Assembly: GCF_024362695.1 (NCBI RefSeq)
Contig: NC_065422.1
Span: 2,480,001-2,544,000 of the forward strand
Origin: Pectinophora gossypiella
Taxonomy: Eukaryota > Arthropoda > Insecta > Lepidoptera > Gelechiidae
DNA: 64,000 nt
Reading direction: 5' to 3'
The translations under genes were made by a program, and so were the position numbers. Of the stretch, positions 10,706-21,412 are shown in pieces (position 1 is the stretch's first letter; each line of letters begins with the position of its first letter). The notes below the pieces were generated by a model that saw nothing but the letters and a program-made list of their open reading frames with translations, was not told where the DNA came from and made no database searches.

Positions 10706-11033
10706 CCTCCGTGGTCTAGTGATTAGAACGTTAGGCTCATGATCTGGAGGTCCGGGTTCGATTCCCGATGGGGATATTGTCGAAATCACTTTGTGAGACT
10801 GTCCTTTGTTTGGTAAGGACTTTTCAGGCTTGAATCATCTGAATGTCCGAAAAAGTAAGATGATTCCGTGCTTCGGAACGTTAAGCCGTTGGTCCCGGCT
10901 ATTAGCCGTAAAAACACCTCCACCAACCCGCAGTGGAGCAGCATGGTGGAGTATGCTCCATACACCCTCCGGTTGATTGAGGGGAGGCCTGTGCCCAGCC
11001 GTGAGACGTATATAGTCTGTTTATGTATGTATG
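10706..11033 (+). repeat. SINE family C, full length
   Basis: The head is tRNA-like: CCGTGGTCTAGTGATTAGAA (A box region) and GGTTCGATTCCCGATGGGGA (B box). The middle has AGTCCTTTGTTTGGTAAGGA-type sequence, then the shared core (GTGCTTCGGAACGTTAAGCC GTTGGTCCCGGCT). The family-specific tail has GTGGAGCAGCATGGTGGAGT and GAGGGGAGGCCTGTGCCCAG and ends near TTTATGTATGTATG. The apparent 67-codon frame within it is not a gene. Confidence 0.9.
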
Positions 11034-11469
11034 TTGTATGGTATTGTATTATAATCTATGTACACCATTAACACAATGTGTTTATGGAACACGATAAACC
11101 AGAAACAGAGTCCACTAACTAAGTAAGTGTATACACCACATTTACTATAATAAATGTAATTTCCCCTTACCTGTTGATTGAGGCGCTATTTATGTTAAGT
11201 AAAGTTTGCCTTTTAGTAAAGTTTCGTTGACGTTTCCTACTTTGACCAACTTTTCTAACTTCCATCATAATAATAATGGTAAATTTATCCTGTTTTGTTT
11301 GACAACAATAAGCAACCGTAGCTAAACTTAATCGGAACACAAAAAGACGGCCATGTTGCCTGAACGAAAATTCCATAAACAAATTGATTTTAAGTAAAAC
11401 TTGAGACTACAACAAACATAACAGTAAACTCAACTCAAAAAATAGAATAAGGAATAATTTTAGGCTTAG
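11034..11469. other. Spacer, nothing recognised
   Basis: AT-rich, without repeats I can place. The 71-codon minus-strand frame at 11167-11382 has no recognisable motif or splice context. Confidence 0.4.
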
Positions 11470-11530
11470 GAGGAGCTCGGTGGCGCAGCGGTAAACGCGC
11501 CCGGCCTGCGATTGTTGAAGTTAAGCAACT
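11470..11530 (+). repeat. SINE family A, 5' head only
   Basis: GGAGCTCGGTGGCGCAGCGG through GTTGAAGTTAAGCAACT, then similarity to the family stops abruptly, just before the GGATGGGTGACC box. Confidence 0.8.
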
Positions 11531-11699
11531 AATTTTCAATAATTTTCTTTGCAATGTACCATTACTTTATTATTCTTTTTTAATGTATATTTGTACGCCT
11601 GCATGCAGCCGAACACATCACAACATTGTTATCTGAATAATTTTACCCCCTTTTTGTATTTTATGTGTTCTCGCAAATAAATTGATTTGATTTCATAAA

Positions 11700-12010
11700 G
11701 TGAAAACGTGAAAGTAAGGAAAAAGTGGAAGTGAAGAACAGTGTTTTAAGCAGTGTAAAGTGCAGTGTCAAGTGCAGTATTAAGCGCAGTGTTAGTGCAG
11801 TACACGATACTATGTTCCGTGCTATGTTCGAGTGTCGCGAAATAAAGTGAAGTGATGGTGACGGAGTTACACCGCGAAGCCCTATGCGGAAGCTGTACCG
11901 TGTGTATAGTGAATAAATTCGTTTCTCCTTGGACTCAGTGAGTTTCCTTCCAATCCCGAAACCCACTTCCGTAACATTACTATGACCCGCCAGAAGCACC
12001 TGACCAAGCT
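11700..12010 (+). other. Possible LTR-like or tandem-repetitive fragment
   Basis: Between 11745 and 11805 the sequence is an irregular array of AGTGCAGTGT-like units. It is followed by 'GCGAAATAAAGTGAAGTGATGG' (11837) and 'GTGAATAAATTCGTTTCTCC', which looks like the end of a long terminal repeat or a transcript 3' end. No matching second LTR, PBS or gag-pol frame was found, so this is a weak call. Confidence 0.3.
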
Positions 12011-12096
12011 CTCTTACAGCTTAACGTACTTTCCGAAGCATCATCATCTTATTTTTTGACAATCAAATAAGTCTCAACCAGATCACGGGGAGTCTG

Positions 12097-12410
12097 AGTG
12101 TTTTTTAGGGTTCCGTAGCCAAATGGCAAAAACGGAACCATTATGGATTCGTCAGGTCTGTCCGTCCGTATGTCACAGCCACTTATTTTCCGGAATTATA
12201 CTGTTGAAACTTGGTAAGTAGATGTATTCTGATAACCGCATTAATATTTTCACACAAAAATAGAAAAACAATAAATTTTGGGGGTTACTCATACTTAGAA
12301 CTGAAACTCAAAAATTTTTTTCATCAAACCAATACGTGTGGGGTGTCTATATCTACGGATAGGTCTTTAAAAATGATATTGAGGTTTCTAATATATATTT
12401 TTTGAATATA
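12097..12410 (+). repeat. Dispersed lepidopteran repeat ('ttttagggttccgt' type)
   Basis: It starts TTTTTAGGGTTCCGTAGCCA and continues with 'CAAAAACGGAACC', 'GTCTGTCCGTCCGTATGTCA' and 'TTGGTAAGTAGATGTATTC'. I recognise this as a repeat frequently seen in moth and butterfly sequence; its class is not evident from this copy. A short related piece occurs near 22710. Confidence 0.6.
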
Positions 12411-12784
12411 CTGAATAGTTTGCGCGAGAGATTCTTCCAAAGTGGTAAAATGTGCCATTGACCTACGGATCGAGAGACTAACCTAACAATTAGACCATGG
12501 AAGCGAATGTATTATATTTTAATACCATCGGCCTTGATGTTGTAAGCAGTAAGGAATAATATGATATTTTGATGACATGTTTATTTACCCTGTTACAAGT
12601 TTAGGAGCTAAATCTCTGCAATGCATGAAATCATCACATTGTTGAGGGCGATGAACAATAGACGTGTAAATATTTGGTTCGCTGGTGATCGCTTGTTATA
12701 ATGATTCGAGAATAGAATATAAATTGTGTTAAAAGACAGAATTCCCACGAATTGTGGACAACATAACATATATTTTAACATTAT

Positions 12785-12890
12785 TCTTCTATCGTGTGGG
12801 TTGTGACGTGGATTACCAACCCAATCAACCCTGGTGTCAGGGTTATTATTGAGCCGCCAAAAGCCCCTGACATGATTGATGAGTTAGTAA
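12785..12890 (-). repeat. SINE family B, 3' tail
   Basis: TTCTATCGTGTGGGTTGTGA, then 'CCTGGTGTCAGGGTTATTAT' and GAGCCGCCAAAAGCCCCTGA. Only the tail is present. Confidence 0.82.
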
Positions 12891-13374
12891 ATAAAAACTG
12901 ATCTAAGAGTGACAAAAAGTTCTCTATTTCACTTATTTATGAATAGGGTTAGTATTTTATCAAAAAATGATCTTTTTAACTTGAGCATTTTCCAGCAGGA
13001 ATGTTTCAATTTTTCTGCAGACAATTGTTTTTTCAGTAAATCTGATTTACAATTACTTTTAAAACAATTTATGCTAAATAAAATGTTCCTATCAGAAATC
13101 GAACTCGGAACATCCGGAGCACGGACGCGGCAAATAACATTGAAAACGGCGGAAGTTGTTCGACATTAGCAATACAGACGAAGTTAATGTAAATAATTTA
13201 CCCGCAGGCGATTTTTCCTACATTATTGCATTCCTTCAGTTCTCCACGCATCTAATATTGAAACGCGTGACTGTTTGTGTACTCCATAGAGCATGGAACG
13301 GCTACTAGACGCGGCTGCTAATAAACAAAAAGGTTTATTAAAGTAAAGTCTATTGTGTATCACGGCAGATGAGA
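12891..13374. other. Spacer, nothing recognised
   Basis: It contains an 86-codon frame at 12909-13169 with no family resemblance or splice sites that I can defend. Confidence 0.4.
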
Positions 13375-13672
13375 GGTTAAGCCGTTGGACCCGGTTACAA
13401 GTCGTTATATGAGCCATGTCAGGGGCCTTTAGCGGCTCAATAATAACCCTGACACCAGGGTTGATGAGGTTGATATTCCACGCGATAAGAAAAAGAAGTT
13501 AGTATATAGTCGTTATGTGAGCCATGTCAGGGACCTTTGGCAGCTTAATAATAACCCTGACACCAGAGTTGATGAGGTTGATATTCCACCTACGTGATAA
13601 GAAAAAGAAGTTAGTATATATAGTCGATATGTGGGCCATGTCAGGGGCCTTTGGCGGCTTAATAATAACTTA
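13375..13672 (+). repeat. SINE B tail, tandemly repeated about three times
   Basis: The block 'GTCGTTATATGAGCCATGTC ... CTGACACCAGGGTTGATGAG ... GATAAGAAAAAGAAG' starts at 13401 and recurs at about 13509 and 13623, giving unit lengths of about 108 and 114 bp. The third copy is incomplete. Units differ by scattered substitutions and a small insertion (CCTACGTGA against CGCGA). Confidence 0.85.
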
Positions 13673-14208
13673 AAACTCCACGTGTACCTCATCCAGGTTC
13701 AGCCAACCGTCATAATGACAAACATGGAAATTGGCTCGCTGCCTAATGAACTTTTAAATAATGTTTCATTCACAAAATTCGTATGAAAAGAAACCTGAAC
13801 ATTTTATTCAATTACTTACCTGTGAATAGAATGTTCAATATTCACTATTGAAGCTGAAGAAATGAATACAAATAGGCTTTTTTAAAAGATGACGTAGGTA
13901 AGCGATTTTTGTTAGATTTCGTGCAAGTTTTCAAATAAGCGTGGCCCGGTCTCACTAGGACACCACGGTAAATAACACTAGGCTCGATCGATTCAATAAA
14001 TTTTGTCGGAATCGATAAGTTTTTTTTTTCCCCTATCATGATTTTGTTCGTATTTTGACAGTACGACATGACGTATGATGGATACGATATGACAGTACGA
14101 TTATTTGGGTTCACATATAAACACCAATCGACATAATTGGGTAGTTTCCTTCGTCAAAGATAAATTATGAAATTGTGATTACTAAATAAAGACAGATCTA
14201 TCTACAAA

Positions 14209-14631
14209 TTGAGATGCCGCGATTCTCTCAGATATTTTTTTAAAGAGATTTCCATTATGACTTTACCTTGTCAATACATATATATGAACATTATGTATGT
14301 TAGGAAAAATTTACACTTATATTTAAGAAACTGTGATAAGCACAAATACAACCTAAGGAATAAGAAAAAAATAGCAGTTCCTAGTTCCAGACTATCCAAA
14401 ATTAGCACATCATTTGTAGCGCTGTGTGTGCGATACTATAATAAGATACCAGAAGATGTACTAGGCCTTTCGGGAAACATGTTTAAGAATATTATAAAAA
14501 CTACTTTAATCAGTAAAGCTTATTATAAAGTAGGAAACTATCTTAAAGATAAAAATATTAAATGGATTACTTCAGCTCAACACAAGAAACACAAGAATGT
14601 TTGTAATAAAAACTTGGCCCTAAAATACTGA
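14209..14631 (+). pseudogene. RT C-terminal remnant of a Jockey/CR1-type element
   Basis: The 140-codon frame matches the end of E1 ORF2 in pattern: LRYFFKEISIMTLPCQYIYM aligns with E1 NKFKEINILTLASQYIFE, 'YNLRNKKKIAVPSSRLSKIS.SF' with 'VNTRNKNKLALQVSRLHKITKSF', and ISKAYYKVGNYLKDKN with KKGYYKVSDYLEDMN. It lacks the endonuclease and catalytic RT motifs, so it is a 5'-truncated copy of a related but different family. Confidence 0.85.
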
Positions 14632-14634
14632 ATT

Positions 14635-15084
14635 TGAAATAACTTTGTAAGTGGACTAAAAAGGATTGTGCACTTGATGATATTTGAACAGTAGAGTACT
14701 TTTTACTTTTTTTAATCCAGGCAGAGGATTCTGAGATTCTTTATAAGTGGTGCATGCTCGCCTCGAAATGTTCGTGTACGCGGTGGCGTCCGGAAGTCAG
14801 GTCGCACCTTTCCCTCAAAAATGTGCGAAGGGAGCGATGGCTGGCTTTCGCGTCAACTCGTGATCGGGTGCTGCGTATGTGGACAGGCCTGCTTCTGTCA
14901 GGGAGCTCATAAAACACTGTTTCTGTGATAAAGTCACATAAACTCTTTATGTTTCACTTTCCTTCCACCGACTGTATTTATAGATTACACAGGTATCTTG
15001 TATACCTACTATATAGGTCTTAGCCCTAGCCTATAGATTACTGTGTAAGTTACCGAAATAAATATTTTTTTTATGTGGTGTCTA
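14635..15084. other. Spacer, nothing recognised
   Basis: No coding block. GC content is raised near 14755-14910, but I cannot assign that stretch. Confidence 0.4.
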
Positions 15085-15446
15085 CTCAAAATCATCGTCT
15101 GAACCATACCTCAAAGTTATCGTTACGATGTCATTAACAGTTTTAATAAAGTAACATTTAATAAAGTTTGTTTTCCATCAACCCGATTGCAATTGATAAA
15201 CAAACATACCCGATACCGACTCCGCCGGCGTGGTCGACGATTTCCCTCATTCAGTGCTTATCGCTATCGACTCACTAGGGTCGATTAATTCTTTCAAATA
15301 TTTTTCCTCTCAGACGACGCCCTGAGCCGAGGTTCGCGCCCAACTGGGCACCCTCAGGCCTGTTGTCTTAAACGTTGTACCGGGTGAGAGCCTTCAGCGC
15401 TCCCCATTTGTCCGGCCAACTAGTTAATGCCATCTGCGGCAAAAGA
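15085..15446. repeat. M1 MITE end plus a dispersed lepidopteran repeat
   Basis: At 15085-15140 is one arm of M1 (...TCGTTACGATGTCATTAACA). At about 15207-15446 is a repeat with CCGCCGGCGTGGTCGACGAT, 'TCGATTAATTCTTTCAAATA', 'GACGACGCCCTGAGCCGAGG' and 'GCTCCCCATTTGTCCGGCCA', ending TGCCATCTGCGGCAAA. A second copy is at 20040-20360. Confidence 0.75.
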
Positions 15447-15805
15447 TAAACAAACATCACCTTTTCCCCTTAATTATACATAGTAAATAACGTAAAGCAG
15501 ATACTTTTTGACAAAAAAGTACCGCTTTTCTAATATAATGCTTTTGACGTACTAATCAAAAGAAATGCAAATTGCTTCGTGGTTCATTAATTTAAAGTAA
15601 AAACCAGGATACAATTATAATTTTCTTTTGAAATATAAAATATGAAGAAAATAATTAGCTATCTTTACTAATACTTACTGTAAATTCAAAAGTGAGTTTG
15701 TTTGTTTCTTTCAAGATAATAATATTATAATGTAGATATTTTTAGCACATTGAGCCACGTATTAATTAAAGTACTTAGTAGGGGCAGACGATTGCACGTA
15801 TATCA

Positions 15806-15984
15806 ATGGTACGCGCGTGCTTGTGTGTTTGCGTGTGTATGCGTGCGTGGGTGCGTGTGTATGTGTGTGTGCGTGTGAGCGTGCGTGCGAGCGTCAGTGC
15901 GTGCGTGCGTGTGTGTGAGTGTGTGTATGTGTGTGTGCGTGTGAGCGTGCGTGCGAGCGTCAGTGCGTGCGTGCGTGTGTGTGA

Positions 15985-16018
<34 letters not shown>

Positions 16019-16036
16019 TTGCGTGTGTATGTGTTG
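15806..16036 (+). repeat. GT-rich microsatellite with an internal 66-bp duplication
   Basis: The tract is made of TG, TGCG and TGAG units. A 66-bp segment containing GCGAGCGTCAGTGCGTGCGT is repeated exactly once (CAGTGC at 15895 and again at 15961), and it ends in pure (GT)n near 15990-16016. The 70-codon open frame across it is only the repeat. Confidence 0.95.
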
Positions 16037-16159
16037 TATTCCTTAAGTAGGTACCCATAAGTAGGTTTACTACAGACAAAAACTAAAGTAAACGTATATG
16101 TACCTAGTGTCGGTTATAAAAAGACCGATCGACCTAATCTCGACTGATACGTCACTATA

Positions 16160-16330
16160 TCATCAAAGACTCTTTATTGCACTTGAATCACATTAAAAAT
16201 ACATTAGTATTATAATTAAATTGGTAGTACAACAGGCGGCCCTATTGCTAAGGTAGTAATCTCTTCCAGGCAACCTTTAGGTATAGGATATGAATTTAAT
16301 GAAAAATGTAGCGGGATAGACAGTGCAATA
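16160..16330 (-). repeat. 3' end of a Jockey-like LINE
   Basis: On the plus strand it reads CTTTATTGCACTTGAATCAC ... GGCGGCCCTATTGC ... CTCTTCCAGGCAACC. On the minus strand this is GGTTGCCTGGAAGAGATTAC ... GGCCGCC ... a polyadenylation signal and tail. Related tails occur at 17240-17335, 50362-50440, 55909-56060 and 61100-61430. It is followed by an (ATA)n run at about 16328-16344. Confidence 0.68.
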
Positions 16331-16344
16331 ATAATAATAATAAT

Positions 16345-17455
16345 AAAATGTTGAAAAATATAAGTACTTATAACTAGATAAACTATAATATATTAAAAAC
16401 AATACATAGAAGACAATAAATAATGATTATAATAATATATAAATACGTAAATATATACATACATTACTATGGAAGAAAGGAAACCATGACAGTACTACAA
16501 TACCTAGTTTATAAAGAAGAATATGTAAGAAGAATGGAATAGAAAAGAAAAACGTTATAAAGAAGAGGAGAGACACTATACTAAAGAACGCCACAACACT
16601 ACGTAAACGTCAAAACGAAAGTTTTCTGTGAAGTTTGTATGAAAATACTGTCCTGTAACGTCATCAATAAAAGCTGTCAAACGTCGTAATCTTTGTTACT
16701 TAATTTATAAATAAAATTAGAATATAAATGTCGATAAGTAAAATGACCGAATGATGAACGGATGAATAATTAATGATAATGAACGAGTTGAATGAATGAA
16801 TGATGATCGGGGCTTCGGGGTATGCAAGGGCTGGTAGTTATTTTTGTCAAAGGTAAGTCTGGCAATTCAGAAAGGCACTGCTGTTAGCTTGCCTCAATTG
16901 AGGCATTGGATTAGGTGTTTTTATAAGATATGTGTTTGTATTGTTTTTAATTATAAATGAGATTGATTTTTGATCATCTTAGACTGGCTTCTATTTCTAG
17001 AGAAGCATTTTATATTTTAATTCAAATTCAAATTATTTCTTCAGATTAATATCCATAATTATAAGTACATTACATTAGATACCATTATTAAAATAAAAAT
17101 TAAATTGAATTATATAAAATCAAATTAAATTAACCCAGTCAAACACCCTCTTGTAAAATATTATCTTTATTGAACTACTTTATTGAAATATGATCACAAA
17201 ATGTACTCATCTGGTATTTCTGTTTCATACTAAATATCGCGAAGTCAAAAATATTTTATTGCACACAAACAAACATTTTAAAAACATTTAACAAACAGTA
17301 CGGGCGGCCTTCTTGCCCTGAAGCAAGTCCACGCGAACGAAGTCGCGGGAGAAAAGTTTTAACGGTAATATTTATAATTTCCCCATAATTGGAATGTAAA
17401 AACAATGAGAGACTTTTCAGGCTACGGACCACAAATATTTATATATATATAATAT
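16345..17455. other. AT-rich spacer
   Basis: Low-complexity AT-rich sequence. One further LINE tail of the type at 16160-16330 is visible at 17240-17335 (ATTTTATTGCACAC..., GGGCGGCCTTCTTGCCCT). No host gene is seen. Confidence 0.5.
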
Positions 17456-17683
17456 AAGGCCGGTCATAGAATGGGTGACCACAAAAAAAAGTTTTCATCT
17501 CGAGCTCCTCCGTGCTTCGGAAGGCACGTTAAGCCATTGGTCCCGGTTATTACTTACTGATGTAAGTACGTAGTCGTTACATGAGTCATGTCAGGGGCCT
17601 ATGGCGGCTCAGTAATAACCCTGACACCAGGGTTGATGGGGTTGGTAATTCACCTCACAATCCACACGATAGAAGAAGATGAT
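17456..17683 (+). repeat. Chimeric SINE: 5S-like part of family A joined to family B body
   Basis: It begins inside family A (GGCCGGTCATAGAATGGGTG, then the A-run and TCTCGAGCTCCTCCGTGCTT), passes through the shared core, and continues as family B (TTACTTACTGATGTAAGTAC, GTCAGGGGCCTATGGCGGCT, CACACGATAGAAGAAG). A TA dinucleotide run follows. Confidence 0.85.
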
Positions 17684-17706
17684 ATATATATATATATATA
17701 TATATA

Positions 17707-19002
17707 CAGGGTGGCCCAGAAGTTCAGGTTCAAAATGAAAAATTAGATAGAGGGGCTCATTAGCAACCAGAAACACCCCCATGTATGTTCAGCAATTATT
17801 TACGGTTTAGGAGATATGACCCATTTTGTACCTTTTTCTAGATTTTCTACCTTACTTCAGAAATAATCATTTTGTCGCTATCCCTTTCTTAATAATTATT
17901 TTATTTTACTTCACAATTATGCCTAAGGCTGTGTACCGCTCAATCAAAGATAAAGAATAAAAAAAAAGTTATCGGAAGTCAAAGTGAGAATTCGACCAAA
18001 ATTGTTACAGTTGTTAAAACTTCGCCGAAGAATAATAAACACATGAGATTGTCATGGACCCTGAAAGTACTTCTAAAAACTGCTCCATTTAATAGTATTT
18101 TAGAAACATCCAAAAAAACTACCCTTAATACGGGCAAAAAACTAAGTAATTTGACCTCAAATATTGCAAGACAGACAGATTTGAAGGAAAATTTGACATT
18201 CTCATACAATGTAGCTGCTTCTTTCTAACGTTGTTAAAGGTGCTCAAAAGTACATTTTCAGTTAAAAGTAAATAAAAATCACGCTTATAATCGCTAACAG
18301 GGTAGACATAGCAACAATCCGAAGACAAAACTTGCAGTCACTTTTGGTATTCGTATTTTAATGAAGGTACATAGATTTCAAGGAAAAAGTTATCCCCAAA
18401 CACTGTTGGTGATTCATACTATTGGATACTAAAATAAAATCTGTCTTTGAGCACCTTTAACAACGTTAGAAAGAAGCAGCTACATTGTATGAGAATGTCA
18501 AATTTTCCTTCAAATCTGTCTGTCTTGCAATCTTTGAGGGCTAATTACTTAATTTTATGCCCTTATTAAGGGTACTTTTTTTGGATGTTTCTAAAAGCCT
18601 ATTAAATGGAGCAGTTTTTTGAAATACTTTCAGGGTCCATGACAAGCTCATGTGTTTATTATTCTTCGGCGAAGTATTAACAACTGTAACAATTTTGGTC
18701 GAATTCTCACTTTGACTTCCGATAACTTTTTTTTTATACTTGATTTGACTTTGATTTATCTTTGATTGAGCGGTACACAGCCTTAGGCATAGTTGTGAAG
18801 TAAAATAAAATAATTATTAAGAAAGGGATAGCGACAAAATGATTATTTCTGAAGTAAGGTAGAAAATCTAGAAAAAGGTACAAAATGGGTCATATCTCCT
18901 AAACCGTAAATAATTGCTGAACATACATGGGGGTGTTTCTGGTTGCTAATGAGCCCCTCTATCTAATTTTTCATTTTGAACCTGATCTTCTGGGCCACCC
19001 TG
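17707..19002. mobile_element. Giant fold-back element (near-perfect palindrome, 1.3 kb)
   Basis: The ends are CAGGGTGGCCCAGAAGTTCA and, read inward from the right, CAGGGTGGCCCAGAAGATCA. The inverted similarity continues for roughly 530 bp on each side with few differences, around a central segment of about 200 bp near 18250-18440. TA flanks both ends (17705-17706 and 19003-19004), as expected for Tc1/mariner-type insertion, although the surrounding (TA)n makes that weaker evidence. Small apparent frames on both strands (17979-18328) are palindrome by-products. There is no transposase. Confidence 0.93.
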
Positions 19003-19019
19003 TATATATATACACTGTA

Positions 19020-19215
19020 CAGACTTTCCTTCGTTTAACCTTCTAACTTCATGGATAACATACATATATGCATCTTTTATCTTTGTATTTGAGTATAAAT
19101 GATGACCCTTATTATTATGCCCAGGCACAACACATCTTCCACCCATTATTATTCTGATCAATAAAGAGAAGCTATATAAGTAGCACCATACTTCTAATAA
19201 TATGCCTCTGCTGTT
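19020..19215 (-). pseudogene. Family T remnant with a THAP-like N terminus
   Basis: Minus-strand reading gives IIMGGRCVVPGHNNKGHHLY followed by SNTKIKDAYMYVIHEVRRLN. The spacing of Cys residues in other copies (C-V-V-P-G-C) and the following 'HHLYP' resemble the start of a THAP zinc finger, which is common in P-element-type transposase genes. Only about 45 codons are recognisable. Related copies: 21715-21985, 35756-36165, 46985-47240, 56155-56385. Confidence 0.45.
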
Positions 19216-19218
19216 ACA

Positions 19219-19581
19219 TTATGTATTAGAATATAACATAAATAGCCTATATACGTCCCACTGTAAGGCACAGGCCTCCTCTCAATCGGAAGGGAGATGG
19301 TATAGACCGGAGAGGGTATGGAGCATACTCCACCACGCTGCTCCACTGCGGGTTGGTTGAGGTGGTTTTACGGCTAAAAGCCGGGACCAACGGATTAGCG
19401 TGAACTCCGAAGCACGGAATCAACTTACTTTTTTGGACAATCAGGTGATTCAAGCCTGAAAAGTCCTTACCAAACAAAGGACAGTCTCACAAAGTGATTT
19501 CGACAGTGTCTCCATCGGGAATCGAACCCGGACGTCCAGATCGTGAGCCTAACACTCTTACCACTAGACCACGGAGGCTGT
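19219..19581 (-). repeat. SINE family C, full length
   Basis: On the minus strand the tRNA-like head (CCTCCGTGGTCTAGTGGTAA, GGTTCGATTCCCGATGGAGA) lies at the right, the core 'GTGCTTCGGAGTTCACGCTA' in the middle, and the tail (GGAGCAGCGTGGTGGAGTAT, GAGGAGGCCTGTGCC) at the left, ending in TATGTTATATTC. Confidence 0.9.
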
Positions 19582-19629
19582 TGAATATATTATAATACCG
19601 AGCAATGAGAAAGTAGGTAATTATCACGT

Positions 19630-19859
19630 TCTTTGTGATCCCTAGTTTGGTTAGGACATCACAGGCTGATCACCTGATTGTCCAAAAAGTAAGATGATCC
19701 GTGCTTGCGTGCATCCGTTGGTCCCGGTTACTACTTACTGGTGTAAGTAAGTAGTCGTTACATTAGCCATGTCAGGGGCTTTTGGCGGCTCAATAGTAAC
19801 TTGACACCAGGGTTGATGACGTTGGTAGTTCACTTCACAACCCACACGATAGAAGAAGT
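19630..19859 (+). repeat. SINE family B lacking its head
   Basis: It has TTTGTGATCCCTAGTTTGGT, TGATCACCTGATTGTCCAAA, a damaged core (GTGCTTGCGTGCATCCGTTG) and the complete B tail ending ACACGATAGAAGAAG. Confidence 0.88.
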
Positions 19860-20039
19860 TCACGTTAACACAACGCCATCTACACTTTTTTTTTTGGAAG
19901 AACATAGCTTGGAATGTCCAACATTGGATATAAATTAACTTGTGTAATTTACATAAATAGTCACTGTTTTAGGTTTTTGCGTTCCGTGGGCAAAATGGTC
20001 TTTAGATATTCGAAATGCTAATACATACATGCACACCAA

Positions 20040-20360
20040 ACACTTAACACCGATACCTACCCCGCCGGCGTGGTCGACGATTTCCTCATTCAGCGCTTAT
20101 CGCTATCGACCCACCAGGGTCGATTAATTCTTTCAAATATTCTTCCTTTCAGACGACGCGGACGCCCTGAGCCGAGGTTCGCGCCCAACTGTGCACCCTC
20201 AGGCCTGTTGTCTTGAATTTTGTAACGGGTGAGAGCCCTCAACGCTCCCCATTTGCCCGGCCAAGTAGATAGATAGATAGAAACTTTATTTAGGTTTAAG
20301 ACGTTACATAAATTTCTTAATATTAAAAGTAGTTAATGCCATCTGCGGGAAATCTACAAT
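20040..20360. repeat. Dispersed lepidopteran repeat interrupted by a short LINE tail
   Basis: It matches 15207-15446 from CCGCCGGCGTGGTCGACGAT to TTTGCCCGGCCAAGTAG. At 20270-20333 a stretch (TAGATAGATAGATAG, then AACTTTATTTAGG) interrupts it; the flanking AAGTAG is present on both sides, suggesting a small target-site duplication. The repeat resumes with TTAATGCCATCTGCGG. Confidence 0.7.
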
Positions 20361-20366
20361 AAACAG

Positions 20367-20642
20367 TGTCAGGGTTACTATTGAGCCGCCAAAGGCCCCT
20401 GACATGACTCATGTAACGACTACTTACTTACATCAGTAAGTACTAACCGGGACCAACGGCTTAACGTGCGTTCCGAAGCACGGATCATCTTACTTTCGGA
20501 CAATCAGGTGATCAACCTCTAATGTCCTTACCAAACTAGGGATCACAAAGTAATTTTTGTGATATTTCCCCACCGAAATTCGAACCCGGACCCTCCGGAT
20601 CGTGAGGCTAACGCTCAACCACTGGCCTGAACCACGGAGACC
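20367..20642 (-). repeat. SINE family B
   Basis: The minus-strand tRNA-like head (near 20580-20642; GGTCCGGGTTCGAATTTCGG B box) is followed by the core and the start of the tail. It stops within the '...GGGGCCTTTGGCGGCTCAAT' region, so the last 60 bases are absent. Confidence 0.85.
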
Positions 20643-21210
20643 GTGGTCCAGGCCAAATACTGGGAGGGTACTATATAAGTCTGCCAAAGAAGAAGAATAA
20701 GAGGAGTGCCTACTGTATAAATGTGAATACTATTGGAAATTCAAACAAAAGAAAAATAGAACTTATAAAAACTAATAATACCAATCTGAAACAATACCTT
20801 ATAATTAAACGTTATTCTAAATTATTGTACCTATGAAAGATTCAGCACTTTATTTTTTCTTAGAAGAGCTTTGTTATTTTCAAAAGCTTTGTTCTAACAA
20901 CAATAAATACTAAATAACAAAATATATTAATATATTCGGGGATTCATTGAAAATAAATTAATTACAAAATGTTAATTGCTTTGAACTTAAACAAGTCCCT
21001 CATTAGTCACAAAAATAACGGACATAATTATATTTCTCGGAGTCAAACGAAATTACTACAGATTCAAAGATCTCATTGAGGTATTCAGCTCTATATGCGA
21101 ACTTACGTACTTATAGATATTTTTCTTGTCGATAATGTTTAATTATGAATTTGAGCTTTTTCTGCGCGACAATGTAAATCGAACAACGCGCACAGTCGCC
21201 AGACTACGAA
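20643..21210. other. AT-rich spacer
   Basis: No reading frame, repeat or splice-bounded exon is recognisable. Confidence 0.5.
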
Positions 21211-21412
21211 GCGACCTCCGTGGTCCAAGTTGAGCGTTGGGCTCCCGATCCTGGAGGTCCTAGGTACGATTCCCGGTGAGGACATATCACAAAAATTACT
21301 TTGTGGTCCCTAGTTTGTTCTGGTCTCTTTCCTTTTCGGCGGATAAGAAAATGACAGGTATACTTAAAACAAAATTAGGTGGTGTCTGCAGGAATCAGGG
21401 CCATTGATGGTT
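21211..21412 (+). repeat. SINE B head followed by half a MITE of family P
   Basis: At 21211-21317 is the tRNA-like head (CCTCCGTGGTCCAAGTTGAG, GGTACGATTCCCGGTGAGGA). Without the core, it changes at about 21318 into one arm of family P (CTTTTCGGCGGATAAGAAAA ... GTCTGCAGGAATCAGGGCCA). The complete palindromic form of P is at 35447-35755. Confidence 0.75.

Noticed and set aside
10706..10800. tRNA gene
   Set aside because: A and B boxes are good, but no acceptor stem closes and the sequence continues as a repeated SINE with copies on both strands.
11661..11999. 112-codon minus-strand protein
   Set aside because: It spans an irregular AGTGCAGTGT-like repeat and has no motif or splice context.
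12909..13169. 86-codon plus-strand protein
   Set aside because: No recognisable domain, no initiation context or splice site to support it, and it sits among repeat fragments.
13375..13672. CRISPR-like array
   Set aside because: The repeated units are adjacent SINE tails with no unique spacers, and the organism is an animal.
15806..16018. 70-codon Cys/Val/Arg-rich peptide
   Set aside because: It is the translation of a GT/GCGT microsatellite.
17979..18328. Overlapping small frames on both strands
   Set aside because: They are mirror images produced by the palindrome arms and end at the same substitutions.
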